From Methanobrevibacter sp. UBA412 (GTDB lineage: Archaea > Methanobacteriota > Methanobacteria > Methanobacteriales > Methanobacteriaceae): a stretch of 64,000 nucleotides of DNA. The DNA is taken from the NCBI GenBank assembly GCA_002495685.1, contig DAGJ01000016.1, positions 24,710 through 88,709 of the forward strand. The letters are read 5' to 3'. Positions within the stretch are counted from its first letter, which is position 1. Each line of letters starts with the position of its first letter. The notes below the pieces were generated by a model. It had not been told where the DNA came from and made no database searches. It was given only the letters and a program-made list of their open reading frames with translations. A program made the position numbers and the translations under genes. Shown piece after piece: positions 48,814-58,547 of this stretch.

Positions 48814-49140
48814 ATAATAATTATCTCCTAATAAAAAGTAATATACTAAAATTTATATTATATATTTTTATCATTTCATATTTTTATAATTAATAAAAAT
48901 TAGTTTGATTAATAATATTTATTTAAAAAAAGTATCCTTATAGTTTATTATTTTAATTATAAATTCCAAATTTTTTTACAATATATTTTTATATATAAAA
49001 AAATATTTTTGATAATTATTTAAACTTTTTAGTATAAACATACAGTAAAAAAATTAATGATTAAAAATCCATAAAAATAAGTTAAAATTATTATAAAATT
49101 TAATTTCATATTAAAATCAATGATAAGTAATAAAAAGTTA
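48814..49140. other. AT-rich spacer, nothing recognised
   Basis: A 327-base spacer upstream of tex. No ORF, repeat cluster, hairpin of note or RNA gene is seen on either strand. It probably contains the tex promoter. Confidence 0.5.
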
Positions 49141-49392
49141 TTAAGAATCCAATAAGTAAACTAATGCATAATAGCCTTTAGTAGATATTATTCCTTTAAA
49201 ATCACCATTTAAAATCACTTCTAAATCATTAATATGATTTTCACTAATTTCTAATTGATATATCAATTTATTAGATATAATATAAATTTTTTTATCATCA
49301 ATTTGATATTCAAAATTAATTTCAGGGAAATTTTCATTGATATAATATTTTAATTTTTCTTCTTTATCTTTTGTTAAGGTTATAATTTTTAT
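49141..49392 (-). pseudogene. Small ORF of about 84 codons lacking a normal start codon
   Basis: A minus-strand frame stays open from 49416 down to the stop at 49141-49143 and gives a plausible compact protein of about 83 residues: IKIITLTKDKEEKLKYYINE, a middle with INFEYQIDDKKIYIIS and an end FKGIISTKGYYALVYLLDS. No ATG, GTG or TTG occurs in the N-terminal half. ATA at 49390-49392, just after GTGGGGA, is where an ATG would be expected. Either the start codon has mutated (pseudogene) or an unusual start is used. A TATA-like stretch lies near 49430. Family unknown. Confidence 0.5.
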
Positions 49393-49416
49393 TCCCCACT
49401 TATATATTAGAAAATT

Positions 49417-49725
49417 TTATAATCTTTTATAGTTTTATATTATATAAATAAAATTTTTTTAATAAAATTTTTATTTAAATTTATTTTCTTGAATAATGTT
49501 TAAAATTTTAAAGCATAATCTTCATTATTTTATATTAAATTACCTTAATTATATATTTTAATTTATACTTTATATAACTTTCGGAATTCATCGAACAGAT
49601 TTTTTTTAAGAAATATTTTTTTAAAAATTATCTAATCTATAATAAACTTTTTAAATTTCTAAAATAAATATATTAAAATAGATAAATTTTTTGATATATA
49701 ATAATAAAGTTGAGGTAAGAAAATA
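49417..49725. other. AT-rich spacer, promoter only
   Basis: A 309-base spacer between the small minus-strand ORF and the glycosyltransferase gene. No gene or clear RNA is seen. TATA-like stretches near 49440 and 49690 could serve the two divergent genes. Confidence 0.45.
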
Positions 49726-51447
49726 ATGTCCTGGTTTATAGTTTTAATTGTATTTTTATTAGCATCAATTAAAACTACAAATAATAAAAACCCATCTGTT
49801 TCTGTTGTAATACCTGCTTATAATGAAGAAAAAACAGTTGCTAAAATTGTAACGGTAATAAAAAAAATAGATTATGTTAATGAAATTTTAGTAGTTGATG
49901 ATGGATCCACAGATAATACTGTAAAAGAAGCTATGTCTGCAGGATCTAAAGTTATAAGTCATAAATCAAACTTAGGTAAAGGTGCTGCAATTAAAACAGG
50001 TTTTAAAAATACAAAATCAGATATAGTTGCATTTATAGATGCTGACATATCTAATCTCACCTCAAAAAAAGTTGATAATATAATTAAGCCTATACTAGAA
50101 GGAAAAACAGATATAACAAAAACAAAATTTGCAAGAGAAAGTGGGAGAGTAACAGAGCTTACCGCGAAACCATTGCTAAAATTTTTCTTCCCAGAAATAG
50201 TATTTGAACAACCATTAAGTGGACAATTTGCAGGAAAAAGAACTGCATTAAATAAAATAAAGTTTGAAGAAGATTATGGTGTGGATGTAGGTATTGTTTT
50301 AGATGCAGATGTGCATGGAATTCGAATTCAAGAAGTAGACATCGGAAACATCAAACATGACATGTCCCCATTATCAGATCTTAATAAAATGGCTAATGAA
50401 GTTGTTAGAACAATTATTAATAGGGCGGTTGAATACGGCCGTGTGACAATGATGGATACTCTTGGAAATTATATAAGAATGGCTATCATGGGTCTTTCAC
50501 TTATAATTTTAGGTCTTTTCACAATATTTTTTGTTCAACCCATACCATTATTTTTAGGTTCTATAATTGCAGTTATAGGTGTGATACTAACAATTTATTA
50601 TGTAATCAAATTAGTGTCCAAATCTTTTAATATTCTTAAAAAAGGATCTAGGGGATCAATATTAAAATCTTTTCTTAAAATGCATTTCCCATTTTTAGTG
50701 TGTGGATTAATCTTAATTTTAATGTTAACAACATTTATGAGTGCAACAACTATTAATGATGGGGTGATTTCAGTAGAACCAACTTCTAGAAATCTTATAA
50801 TATTTTCACATCCTGACCAACAACAAACAATATCTGTTAGAGGGCCGTATACAGTTGATAGTGCTATTGAAAATGAAACAAATTTTATAAGGGTTCCACA
50901 GGATGCTTTAACTACTATGCAAATGGACATTGGTGATACGATTGAGCTTGGTGATACAACCTATTCAGTGAATGAAACTAGGCCAGGTGAAGCAAATACT
51001 TTAAGAATACCATCGGATGCTCGAAGATATTTAGATGTTAGTTCAGGAGATGTAATATCTAACAGTCGTTTAAATAGAATATTTGATTCTTCAATTGTTT
51101 CTCATACAATTAATTCATCAAATCTAAACAATTCAACAGTTTTAAAGGAGAATTTCCAAATATTTGCTCATAAATCTAATGAAACAGAAGTAAATATAAC
51201 GTTAAATGGAAAACATATTAAAACTATTTCTGGATCATTTAAAAATGACTCACAATATACTGTCTCAGATAATGGAAATATAATAGGAATGTTTAATGGT
51301 AAAAATATTAAGAATAATGAAACTTTAAAATTTTATAGTGGGAATAATGTTATTGAATTATCTTTTGATGATTCTATGAATGAAACTACATCTTCACAAT
51401 TTTTATCATCAAATAAAAATTCGTTTATAGAATTTTATACAAATTAA
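49726..51447 (+). CDS. Membrane GT2 glycosyltransferase with extracytoplasmic C-terminal domain
   Basis: A 573-residue protein. A short N-terminal helix precedes a GT-A family 2 domain (VSVVIPAYNEEKTVAKIV, VVDDGSTDNT, LGKGAAIKTGF, the DxD-type VAFIDADIS). About four membrane helices lie between residues 250 and 345. The last 220 residues are exposed and contain N-x-S/T sites and a beta-rich repeat (RVPQDALTTMQMDIGD, RIPSDARRYLDVSSGD). The catalytic part resembles glucosyl-3-phosphoglycerate or dolichyl-phosphate sugar synthases. The fusion to a surface domain is unusual. GAGG lies about nine bases before the ATG. Confidence 0.78.
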   Translation: MSWFIVLIVFLLASIKTTNNKNPSVSVVIPAYNEEKTVAKIVTVIKKIDYVNEILVVDDGSTDNTVKEAMSAGSKVISHKSNLGKGAAIKTGFKNTKSDIVAFIDADISNLTSKKVDNIIKPILEGKTDITKTKFARESGRVTELTAKPLLKFFFPEIVFEQPLSGQFAGKRTALNKIKFEEDYGVDVGIVLDADVHGIRIQEVDIGNIKHDMSPLSDLNKMANEVVRTIINRAVEYGRVTMMDTLGNYIRMAIMGLSLIILGLFTIFFVQPIPLFLGSIIAVIGVILTIYYVIKLVSKSFNILKKGSRGSILKSFLKMHFPFLVCGLILILMLTTFMSATTINDGVISVEPTSRNLIIFSHPDQQQTISVRGPYTVDSAIENETNFIRVPQDALTTMQMDIGDTIELGDTTYSVNETRPGEANTLRIPSDARRYLDVSSGDVISNSRLNRIFDSSIVSHTINSSNLNNSTVLKENFQIFAHKSNETEVNITLNGKHIKTISGSFKNDSQYTVSDNGNIIGMFNGKNIKNNETLKFYSGNNVIELSFDDSMNETTSSQFLSSNKNSFIEFYTN

Positions 51448-51469
51448 AAAAAGTTTAAATTTAAAATAT

Positions 51470-51498
51470 TTCACTATAAAAATTTTTTTTATAGTGAA
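51470..51498. terminator. Perfect 13-bp hairpin between convergent genes
   Basis: TTCACTATAAAAA (51470-51482) pairs exactly with TTTTTATAGTGAA (51486-51498) around a three-base loop. It lies between the stop of the glycosyltransferase and the stop of marker protein 11, so it can act from both strands. Because the stem contains A- and T-runs, each strand also offers the T-stretch used by archaeal RNA polymerase for termination. Confidence 0.6.
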
Positions 51499-51528
51499 TA
51501 ATATAATATATAAAAAAATAGTAAAAAA

Positions 51529-52464
51529 TTAATCTTTATATACTTTAACTGCTTCTTCATGGTCATTATAGAGGCCTAAAGCAGCTAAAGCTCCTATTTT
51601 TCCTTGATCACCAGTAACACTAATTAATGGAATGTTTAATTTTTTAGCTACATCTTCGGCTGTTTTTATGTTCATCATTCCTTTTTTAGTATTTATTGCA
51701 TATTCTCTTAATTTTTTAGGTATTTTTAAACCTTCTAATACGGCTATAGCTGTTTTATCTGATAAAGTATCTCTTTTAAGAATTTCTATAATTCTATTAA
51801 TTAATTTTTCTTTTTGTTCGGGTAAAACAGCAAAAGTTAATGCAATAGAAACACAATTTTGAGTTTTATGTGGATTATTTGGATATAATTGAACAATAAT
51901 ATGATCTAAATATTCAAAACCTTCTTTTTTGAGTTCCATCCCAACATTATGTGCCATTGTCCATGTTGCTCCAGAATCCTTAGTATCTGTATCATCAATA
52001 CCAATAACAATTTTTTCCATTTTTGGGGTTATTACAGCGGCTTTTCCAATTTTGGATCCACCACCTATTTCAATTAATTCAACTCTTTTAACTCCATCAC
52101 CCATACCTCTACACATAGCAGCTCCAACACCTGCACCAGCAAGTCCAGTATGAACAATTTTTACTTCATTACCACTAACACTAACTTCTTCAATACCTGC
52201 AGCATTAAAACTAGCTTTTAAATTAATAGGCTTTTTCCCAACTTTACAAGTGAAAACATGTCTATTTCCATCTCTATAAGCATTAGTAATTAATTCGCTA
52301 CTGTTTTTGTATTGGTGCATTAACCAGTGGGAACCAGATACACATGGATGAAATTCAACAAGTTCAACAGTGTTTCCATCTACCATGGTTATTTCTTTTT
52401 CATATGGTGCTACCCATGGATCATTGAATTTTTTCTTTAAATCATTAGGTTTTAAAATTTCCAT
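51529..52464 (-). CDS. Methanogenesis marker protein 11
   Basis: A 311-residue protein found only in methanogens and relatives. N-terminal segments FHPCVSGSHWLMHQYKNS and HTGLAGAGVGAAMCRGMGDG are typical. The central VIGIDDTDTKDSGATWTMAH carries the IDDTD motif shared with tRNA(Ile2) agmatinylcytidine synthase TiaS, so an ATP-dependent modification reaction is likely. Its true substrate is not established. It is a single gene, 51 bases after ribH on the same strand, and they may be cotranscribed. Confidence 0.82.
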   Translation of the reverse strand: MEILKPNDLKKKFNDPWVAPYEKEITMVDGNTVELVEFHPCVSGSHWLMHQYKNSSELITNAYRDGNRHVFTCKVGKKPINLKASFNAAGIEEVSVSGNEVKIVHTGLAGAGVGAAMCRGMGDGVKRVELIEIGGGSKIGKAAVITPKMEKIVIGIDDTDTKDSGATWTMAHNVGMELKKEGFEYLDHIIVQLYPNNPHKTQNCVSIALTFAVLPEQKEKLINRIIEILKRDTLSDKTAIAVLEGLKIPKKLREYAINTKKGMMNIKTAEDVAKKLNIPLISVTGDQGKIGALAALGLYNDHEEAVKVYKD

Positions 52465-52515
52465 AATATCATTCTAATAATGTTAAATAAATAAAAAAAA
52501 TATTATTAATTAAAT

Positions 52516-52932
52516 TTATATTTCTTCTAATCTCATACACATCTTAACTGCAGCTTCTACAGCTTTTTTACCATAATTTATACGTTTATGTGCATCTAAT
52601 CTAGTCATACCTGGGCCACTAATACCTAAAGCTACAGGTTTGTTATAATCTAAAGATAAATCTGTTATTTTACGAGATGCTTGTTGTGCAACAATTTGAT
52701 CGTGATTTGTTGCCCCTTCGATTACAGCACCTAATGTAATAACTGCATTAATATCATCTTTTTCTAATAATTTTTTAATAGCTAAAGGCATATCAAAAAC
52801 ACCAGGAACTATAATTACTTTTGTTATTTCAGCATTAAGAACTTTAGCTTCTTCTTTAGCTAAGTCTAACATCATTTTAGTTAAATCAAAATTAAATTCA
52901 GCAACAACTGCACCAATATTATATTTTGCCAT
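52516..52932 (-). CDS. ribH: 6,7-dimethyl-8-ribityllumazine synthase
   Basis: Joins the RibB product with 5-amino-6-ribitylaminouracil to form lumazine, the step before riboflavin; 138 residues, the usual length for a capsid- or pentamer-forming enzyme. Key segments are [28 protein letters not shown] and [17 protein letters not shown] with the active-site His. GGAGG precedes the ATG. No FMN aptamer is seen upstream of this gene, in contrast to ribB. Confidence 0.93.
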   Translation of the reverse strand: MAKYNIGAVVAEFNFDLTKMMLDLAKEEAKVLNAEITKVIIVPGVFDMPLAIKKLLEKDDINAVITLGAVIEGATNHDQIVAQQASRKITDLSLDYNKPVALGISGPGMTRLDAHKRINYGKKAVEAAVKMCMRLEEI

Positions 52933-52965
52933 ATTTTATTCCTCCAATCATTTAAATTAATTCAT

Positions 52966-53052
52966 TTATGCTAACATTAATAAGAATCCAGCTACAGCAC
53001 TGAATACCATAATTAATATAATAAATATTGCAATAATTTTCATCCTATCCAT
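52966..53052 (-). CDS. 28-residue single-helix membrane peptide
   Basis: ATG at 53050-53052 to TAA at 52966-52968 encodes a 28-residue peptide: MDRMKIIAIFIILIMVFSAV followed by AGFLLMLA. A charged start and one membrane helix are all it has. GAGGAG lies 6 bases upstream of the ATG, one of the strongest ribosome sites in the window. It ends 33 bases before ribH and could share its transcript. The strong site and clean hydrophobic profile argue for a real gene, though chance cannot be excluded at this size. Function unknown. Confidence 0.65.
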   Translation of the reverse strand: MDRMKIIAIFIILIMVFSAVAGFLLMLA

Positions 53053-53279
53053 AATTATCTCCTCAAAATTTGTTAAAATAATACTAAAAGAAAAATTTCT
53101 TTTAAAAAAATTCACATATAAATATATCTTATATTTTTAATTAATTTTATTTATAATATTAACTAAAAAAATAAAAAATTATCAAATTTATAATTTAATT
53201 TTTTTTATCTAAAAACTTTTTAAAAATTTAATGCTCTATCCAACTTAATTTTTCTCATTTTAAAAAAATTTAGTATGTT

Positions 53280-54293
53280 CTATATATATGATTTATTTAA
53301 TTTTAATAATTCTATTTTAACTGCTTCAGCCATTTCATCAGTTGTTGAATTTCCATTTAAATCAGGAGTTAAATTTTTACTTTCTTTTAAAACTTTTAAA
53401 ATACTTTTATCTAAATTTTCAGCTTCTTCAGTTTCTCCTAAATAGTTAAGCATCATAACAGCAGAAAGCAGCATTGCTAAAGGGTTAGCTATTCCTTTTC
53501 CAGCAATATCTGGAGCGGATCCATGCACTGGTTCAAAAAGAGCCCCATTTTCACCAATATTTGCTGAAGGAATAAGTCCTAATCCTCCTACAAGACCAGC
53601 ACCTTCATCAGATAATATGTCCCCAAAAAGATTAGTTGTTACTAAAACTTCAAATGTTTTTGGTTGAGTTATAAGATACATTGCTGTTGCATCAACATAA
53701 AAATCTTCTGCATCAATACCTTTATCTTTATAATTTTCAGCAGTTTCATAAAAAATTTTTTTAAACAAACCATCTGTTTTTTTTAAAACATTAGCTTTAT
53801 GAACACCCGTAACTTTACTTTTTCCATGTTTTAGCGCATATTTAAATGCATAATCACAAATTCTTGATTCAGCTTGTCTAGTGATTATTCTTTTCGCTTC
53901 TGCTCCATTTTCTGTATATTTTTCTTCATCTTGTTTATATAATCCTTCCGTATTTTCTCTAACAATCATAAAATCTATATCCTCAAAAAGTGCATTTGTC
54001 CCAGGATATGATTTAACTGGACGTAAATTAGCGAATAATTCCATTTCTTGACGTAATTTAACTATAACATCTGCTGCAGTTTCTCCAGCAGCACCAAATA
54101 AACAAGCATCAGATTTTTTACATAATTGTATTGTTTTTTCAGGTAAAGGTTCTCCATTTATTTCTAAACATTCATCACCTGCTTCAGCAAAAGTATAATT
54201 TAAATTTAAATTTAAAGCATCTAAAACAGATAATGTTGCTTTCATGACTTCTTTTCCTATTCCATCTCCAGGAATTACAGTAATATTATACAT
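53280..54293 (-). CDS. leuB: 3-isopropylmalate dehydrogenase (beta-decarboxylating)
   Basis: Oxidative decarboxylation of 3-isopropylmalate using NAD; 337 residues. Motifs are ITVIPGDGIGKEVMKA, LRQEMELFANLRPVKSYPG, the Arg/Glu of FMIVRENTEGLY, VHKANVLKKTDGLF and DILSDEGAGLVGGLG, with the nucleotide site at EPVHGSAPDIAGKGIANPL. Methanogen homologues include AksF (homoisocitrate); placement after leuC and leuD suggests the leucine enzyme, although one protein may serve both pathways. AGGTGG precedes the ATG. Confidence 0.85.
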   Translation of the reverse strand: MYNITVIPGDGIGKEVMKATLSVLDALNLNLNYTFAEAGDECLEINGEPLPEKTIQLCKKSDACLFGAAGETAADVIVKLRQEMELFANLRPVKSYPGTNALFEDIDFMIVRENTEGLYKQDEEKYTENGAEAKRIITRQAESRICDYAFKYALKHGKSKVTGVHKANVLKKTDGLFKKIFYETAENYKDKGIDAEDFYVDATAMYLITQPKTFEVLVTTNLFGDILSDEGAGLVGGLGLIPSANIGENGALFEPVHGSAPDIAGKGIANPLAMLLSAVMMLNYLGETEEAENLDKSILKVLKESKNLTPDLNGNSTTDEMAEAVKIELLKLNKSYI

Positions 54294-54399
54294 ATATCCA
54301 CCTAATGTAATTTTTTAAAGTTTTTTTATTTATTTAATTTTATATTAAAAGTAAATATTTTAAAATTTTTTAATTTTTATTTTAAATTAATAAAAAAAA

Positions 54400-54885
54400 T
54401 TAAAGTTGATTTTGATTTTTAAGATAATTAATCAAACCATTATTTTTAAGTATATTTAACATAAAAGGAGGTAATTTCTTAAATTTAAAAGTTTTTCCAG
54501 ATTCTGTAATTATTAATCCATCTTTAAAATCTATTTCTAATTCTTCCCCTTCTTCTATATACTCACTTATATTGGGGGTTTCAAGAAGAGGTAAACCAAT
54601 ATTAATTGAATTTCTATAAAATATTCTTGCAAAAGATTCTGCAATTATAACATTAATACCTGAATTTTTAATAGCTATAGGGGCATGCTCTCGAGATGAA
54701 CCACATCCAAAATTTTTTCCAGCAACAATAAAATCACCTTTATTAACTTTATCTTTAAAATTTGGACATATACCTTCCATACAATGTTTAGACAAAGTTT
54801 CTTCATCTGTATATATCAAATATCTTCCAGGAAGAATTATATCAGTGTCAATATCATTTCCAAATTTCCAAACTTTTCCTTTCAT
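54400..54885 (-). CDS. leuD: 3-isopropylmalate dehydratase small subunit
   Basis: Small swivelling subunit of the isopropylmalate isomerase, 161 residues. DIDTDIILPGRYLIYTDEE carries the specificity loop. In Methanocaldococcus, the homoaconitase subunit has Arg-Thr after Tyr-Leu while the isopropylmalate subunit has Val-Tyr. Here it is Ile24-Tyr25, so leucine synthesis is the likely role. CGSSREHAPIAIKNSG is the substrate-binding stretch. The gene starts 11 bases after leuC and ends 106 bases before leuB. Confidence 0.87.
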   Translation of the reverse strand: MKGKVWKFGNDIDTDIILPGRYLIYTDEETLSKHCMEGICPNFKDKVNKGDFIVAGKNFGCGSSREHAPIAIKNSGINVIIAESFARIFYRNSINIGLPLLETPNISEYIEEGEELEIDFKDGLIITESGKTFKFKKLPPFMLNILKNNGLINYLKNQNQL

Positions 54886-54896
54886 AATATCTATTC

Positions 54897-56147
54897 CTAT
54901 TCATTGGGATTAGTTATTCGCCCTTCAATTGCTGATGCTGCTGCAGTTGAAGGTGAGCATAAATAAACTTTACCTTCTGGACTACCTTGACGCCCTTTAA
55001 AATTTCTATTTGATGTACTGAGACTTATTTCATCAGGCCCAATTAATCCAGTATGCCCTCCTAAACAAGGACCACAACATGGATTCATCACAAGAGCATT
55101 TGCTTCTATGAATATTTTTATTAATCCTTCGTCCAATGCTTTAGAATAAGTTTCTCTAGATGCAGGATAAATTAACATTCTTGTATTTTTTGCAACTTTT
55201 TTCCCTTTTAAAATTTTTGCAGCATCTCTTAAATCTGAAATTCTTCCATTAGTACATGATCCTAAAAATACCTGATCTAATTCAACATCAACTTCACTCA
55301 CAGGTTTAACATTATCTACATTATTAGGACAAGCAACTTGAGGTTCAAGATTATTAACTTCAAAATCTATAACTTTTAAAGAAGCTGCATCCTTATCTGT
55401 TTTATATATTTTAAAATTTTTATTGGAATGTTTTTTAACATAATTAACAGTTTTTTCATCAGGTTCAATTAATCCAGTTTTTCCTCCCATTTCAACAGCC
55501 ATATTTGATAAAACCATTCTATCTGATATATCCATATCTTTAATTGTAGAACCTGAAAATTCACAAGATTTATATGTTGCACCATCAGCCCCAATATCCC
55601 CAATTATTTTTAAAATAACATCTTTAGAGCATACATTATCTTTTAGTGTTCCTTCAATATTGAATTGAATTGTTTCAGGGACTTTAAACCATAATTTTCC
55701 TGTTGATAATACCATTGCCATATCTGTAGATCCAATACCAGTTGAAAAAGCCCCAAAAGCACCATGGGTACAAGTATGGGAGTCTGCCCCAACAACAATT
55801 TCTCCAGGCACAATATGACCAAATTCCGGAAGAATTTGGTGACAAACTCCTTCATTTACATCGTAAAAATTTTTAATATTTTGTTTTTTTACAAAATCTC
55901 TCATTAAAATATGATTATTAGCAGAAGTCAAAGAGTCTGCTGGTACTTGATGATCAAATGGAATTACTACTTTATTCTTATCCCAAACTTTTTCAGTTCC
56001 AATTTTATTAAAAGATTCAATAGCTAAAGGTCCAGTTAAATCATGCATCATAGCTATATCTATATCAGCAATTACAATTTCACCAGCATCTACTCTATTT
56101 TTTTGTGATGCTTTAGCTAGAATTTTTTCAGACATTGTCATTGACAT
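54897..56147 (-). CDS. leuC: 3-isopropylmalate dehydratase large subunit
   Basis: Iron-sulfur subunit of isopropylmalate isomerase, 416 residues. Cluster Cys lie in [17 protein letters not shown] and [14 protein letters not shown]. Other family segments are [31 protein letters not shown] and [18 protein letters not shown] near the C-terminus. The large-subunit family is shared with homoaconitase, and the small-subunit loop decides for leucine. GGAGAG precedes the ATG. First gene of a leuC-leuD-leuB run. Confidence 0.88.
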   Translation of the reverse strand: MSMTMSEKILAKASQKNRVDAGEIVIADIDIAMMHDLTGPLAIESFNKIGTEKVWDKNKVVIPFDHQVPADSLTSANNHILMRDFVKKQNIKNFYDVNEGVCHQILPEFGHIVPGEIVVGADSHTCTHGAFGAFSTGIGSTDMAMVLSTGKLWFKVPETIQFNIEGTLKDNVCSKDVILKIIGDIGADGATYKSCEFSGSTIKDMDISDRMVLSNMAVEMGGKTGLIEPDEKTVNYVKKHSNKNFKIYKTDKDAASLKVIDFEVNNLEPQVACPNNVDNVKPVSEVDVELDQVFLGSCTNGRISDLRDAAKILKGKKVAKNTRMLIYPASRETYSKALDEGLIKIFIEANALVMNPCCGPCLGGHTGLIGPDEISLSTSNRNFKGRQGSPEGKVYLCSPSTAAASAIEGRITNPNE

Positions 56148-56177
56148 AAATTAACTCTCCATTAAATACAATTCCAA

Positions 56178-57422
56178 TTAAATTTTATATAAATTACCAA
56201 AATTATAAAGAGTTATATTATTAGGAACATCTTCAATAATGTTTTTTGTATCAAATATTATAGGATTTTTCATATTATTAAAAATATAATCATAATCTAA
56301 GTTTTTAAATTGATCATGATCTGATAAAATTAAACAAAGTGAAGCATCTTTTGTAGCATCTTCAAAACTTTCATAATTATCATTTTCCACATGAGGATCA
56401 TGAATGGACAAAGTATATTTGTTTTTTAAAAGATTAATAATCTCAAAAGCCGGACTTTCTCTTGTATCTCCTGTGTTTCCTTTATAAGAAACTCCTAAAA
56501 TAGCAATTTTTGCATCTTTTTCAGTATCTAAAATTTTTTCAACATATTCAGATACAAAAGATGGCATACTTTTATTAGTATCTCTAGCTAATTTAATTAT
56601 TTTAGCTGTATCTGGAGCTAAAGCATAGATAAAGTAAGGATCAATTGCTAAACAGTGTCCACCTACTCCAGGTCCAGGTGAATGAATATTTACTCTAGGA
56701 TGTTTGTTTGCTAATTTTATAACATCTAATGCATTCACACCTATTTCAGCACTAATTTTAGCTAACTCATTAGCTAATGCAATATTAACATCTCTAAAAG
56801 TGTTTTCCATACATTTTGATAATTCAGCAGTTTTTGCTTCAGTTTTCATTATATTTCCTTTAACAAAAATTGAGTATACTTCAGCTGCTTTGTCACTACA
56901 TAATGGAGTTATTCCACCTACAATTCTATCATTATTGATTAATTCGTTTATAATTTGTCCTGGAAGAACTCTTTCAGGGCAATGTGCTAAATAAATGTCT
57001 TCCCCAATAATAAATCCTTTATCTTCAAATATAGGTTTTATAATATTATCTGTTGACATAGGTGCAATAGTTGATTCTACAATAATTGTATTACCTTTTT
57101 CAACATAGTCTAAAATTTCATTACAAGCTGCTATAACATAACTTAAATCACAACTATAATTCTCTTTTATATATGGGGTAGGAACAGTAATTATGAAAAC
57201 ATCGGATTTTTCAGGGTTCATTGAAGCATGATAAACATTTTTTTCAACAGCTTTCTTTATTATGTCCCCAATTCCAGGTTCCTCTATATGTATTTTACCT
57301 TTATTCAGATTATTAACAATTTCTTCATCAATATCTACTCCTAAAACATTACATCCATTTTTAGCAAAAAGAGCAGCAGTTGGAAGTCCGATATAACCTT
57401 GTCCTATTATACAAATTTTCAT
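56178..57422 (-). CDS. wecC: UDP-N-acetyl-D-mannosamine dehydrogenase
   Basis: Nucleotide-sugar dehydrogenase, NAD-dependent four-electron oxidation of UDP-ManNAc to the uronic acid; about 414 residues. The NAD motif is IIGQGYIGLPTAALFAKNG. Catalytic and fold residues are in AHCPERVLPGQIINE, KCMENTFRDVNIALANELAK and SPGPGVGGHCLAIDPYF with the active-site Cys. The C-terminal domain has GVSYKGNTGDTRESPAFEI. UDP-Glc dehydrogenase is less likely given the WecC-like segments. ATG 57422 is preferred over GTG 57428. It lies divergent from the rfb genes and belongs functionally to surface-glycan synthesis. Confidence 0.86.
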   Translation of the reverse strand: MKICIIGQGYIGLPTAALFAKNGCNVLGVDIDEEIVNNLNKGKIHIEEPGIGDIIKKAVEKNVYHASMNPEKSDVFIITVPTPYIKENYSCDLSYVIAACNEILDYVEKGNTIIVESTIAPMSTDNIIKPIFEDKGFIIGEDIYLAHCPERVLPGQIINELINNDRIVGGITPLCSDKAAEVYSIFVKGNIMKTEAKTAELSKCMENTFRDVNIALANELAKISAEIGVNALDVIKLANKHPRVNIHSPGPGVGGHCLAIDPYFIYALAPDTAKIIKLARDTNKSMPSFVSEYVEKILDTEKDAKIAILGVSYKGNTGDTRESPAFEIINLLKNKYTLSIHDPHVENDNYESFEDATKDASLCLILSDHDQFKNLDYDYIFNNMKNPIIFDTKNIIEDVPNNITLYNFGNLYKI

Positions 57423-57604
57423 TTTCACTACCAGCTATTAAATTTATTTGTTTTTTAATTTAGATTAAAAAGATTATTTTAAATCAATTAAATATTTAAT
57501 TTATTAATAAATATATTTATTTAATTATTTTTTTCTTAAAATTTATAAAACTATATAAATTTTAAATTATTTAATTTATCAATTTTAACATTATTATTTG
57601 AGCA

Positions 57605-57637
57605 AAATTTATACAATATTAATATAATAAATTGTAT
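57605..57637 (+). promoter_or_regulatory. Probable rfb operon promoter with inverted repeat
   Basis: AAATTTATAC (57605-57614) fits an archaeal TATA box. It overlaps an inverted repeat, ATACAAT (57611-57617) and ATTGTAT (57631-57637). It lies about 80 bases before rfbD, the first gene of the plus-strand glycan operon. The rest of the 57423-57692 spacer shows nothing else. Confidence 0.4.
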
Positions 57638-57692
57638 TAATATAATTATAGAAAAATTTTAAAAAAAGTAATAAAATTTAGAAGGTTTTTTC

Positions 57693-58526
57693 ATGAGAAT
57701 ATTAATAACCGGTGCAAGTGGAATGTTAGGTCATGATTTACAAAGAACTTTGAAAAATCATGAATTAATATTATATAACTCTAAAAATTTAGATATTACA
57801 AATAAAAATTTAGTTATTGAAAAAATTAATGAAATGAAACCAGATATTTTGATAAATTCTGCAGCTTATACTAATGTCGATGATTGTGAAACAAATTATG
57901 AAGAAGCTCATAAAGTGAATGCATTAGGTCCTAAAAATTTAGCTACTGTTTGTAAAGATTTAAAAATTCCATTAGTACATATTAGCACAGATTATGTCTT
58001 TGATGGTAAAAAAACCGAACCACTTAAAGAAAATGATAATTTGGGCCCCCAAACAGCTTATGGAAAAACTAAGTTAGAGGGTGAACAATTTATTCAAAAA
58101 ATACTTGATGAATACTTTATTATACGTACAGCATGGCTATATGGTTGTGAGGGTAATAATTTTGTTAAAACAATGTTAAATTTATCAAAATCCCATAATG
58201 AAATAAATGTTGTAAATGATCAGATAGGATCACCAACATTTACTTATGATTTAGCTAAAGGAATTTCAGAAATTATTAAAACAGATAAATATGGTGTTTA
58301 CCATTTAACAAATTCAGGTAGCTGTTCTTGGTATGAATTTTCAAAAGAGATTTTTAAGCTTGCAAATATAAATGTTAAAGTAACACCAGTTACAACCGAA
58401 GAATTCCCAAGACCTGCACCAAGACCAAAATATTCTGTCTTAAGCAATGATAAATGGATTAAACAGGGTTTTAAACCTTTAAGAAATTATAAAGAAGCAT
58501 TAAAAGAATATTTACTAACTTGTTGA
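57693..58526 (+). CDS. rfbD: dTDP-4-dehydrorhamnose reductase
   Basis: Last step of dTDP-L-rhamnose synthesis, an NADPH-dependent short-chain reductase; 277 residues. The nucleotide motif is ITGASGMLGHDLQ. Active-site Ser/Thr and YxxxK are in LVHISTDYVFDGKK and TAYGKTKLEGEQF. RTAWLYGCEGNNFVKTML and the end segment EEFPRPAPRPKYSVL are family-typical. It opens a run of closely spaced plus-strand genes to the window end. Confidence 0.92.
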   Translation: MRILITGASGMLGHDLQRTLKNHELILYNSKNLDITNKNLVIEKINEMKPDILINSAAYTNVDDCETNYEEAHKVNALGPKNLATVCKDLKIPLVHISTDYVFDGKKTEPLKENDNLGPQTAYGKTKLEGEQFIQKILDEYFIIRTAWLYGCEGNNFVKTMLNLSKSHNEINVVNDQIGSPTFTYDLAKGISEIIKTDKYGVYHLTNSGSCSWYEFSKEIFKLANINVKVTPVTTEEFPRPAPRPKYSVLSNDKWIKQGFKPLRNYKEALKEYLLTC

Positions 58527-58547
58527 ATTTAAATTTTTATAAAAAAA

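Noticed and set aside
53225..53245. Sequence like a tRNA D-arm on the minus strand (GTTGGATAGAGCA)
   Set aside because: No acceptor, anticodon or T-arm can be found around it; the flanks are plain A/T. A chance match or an old fragment.
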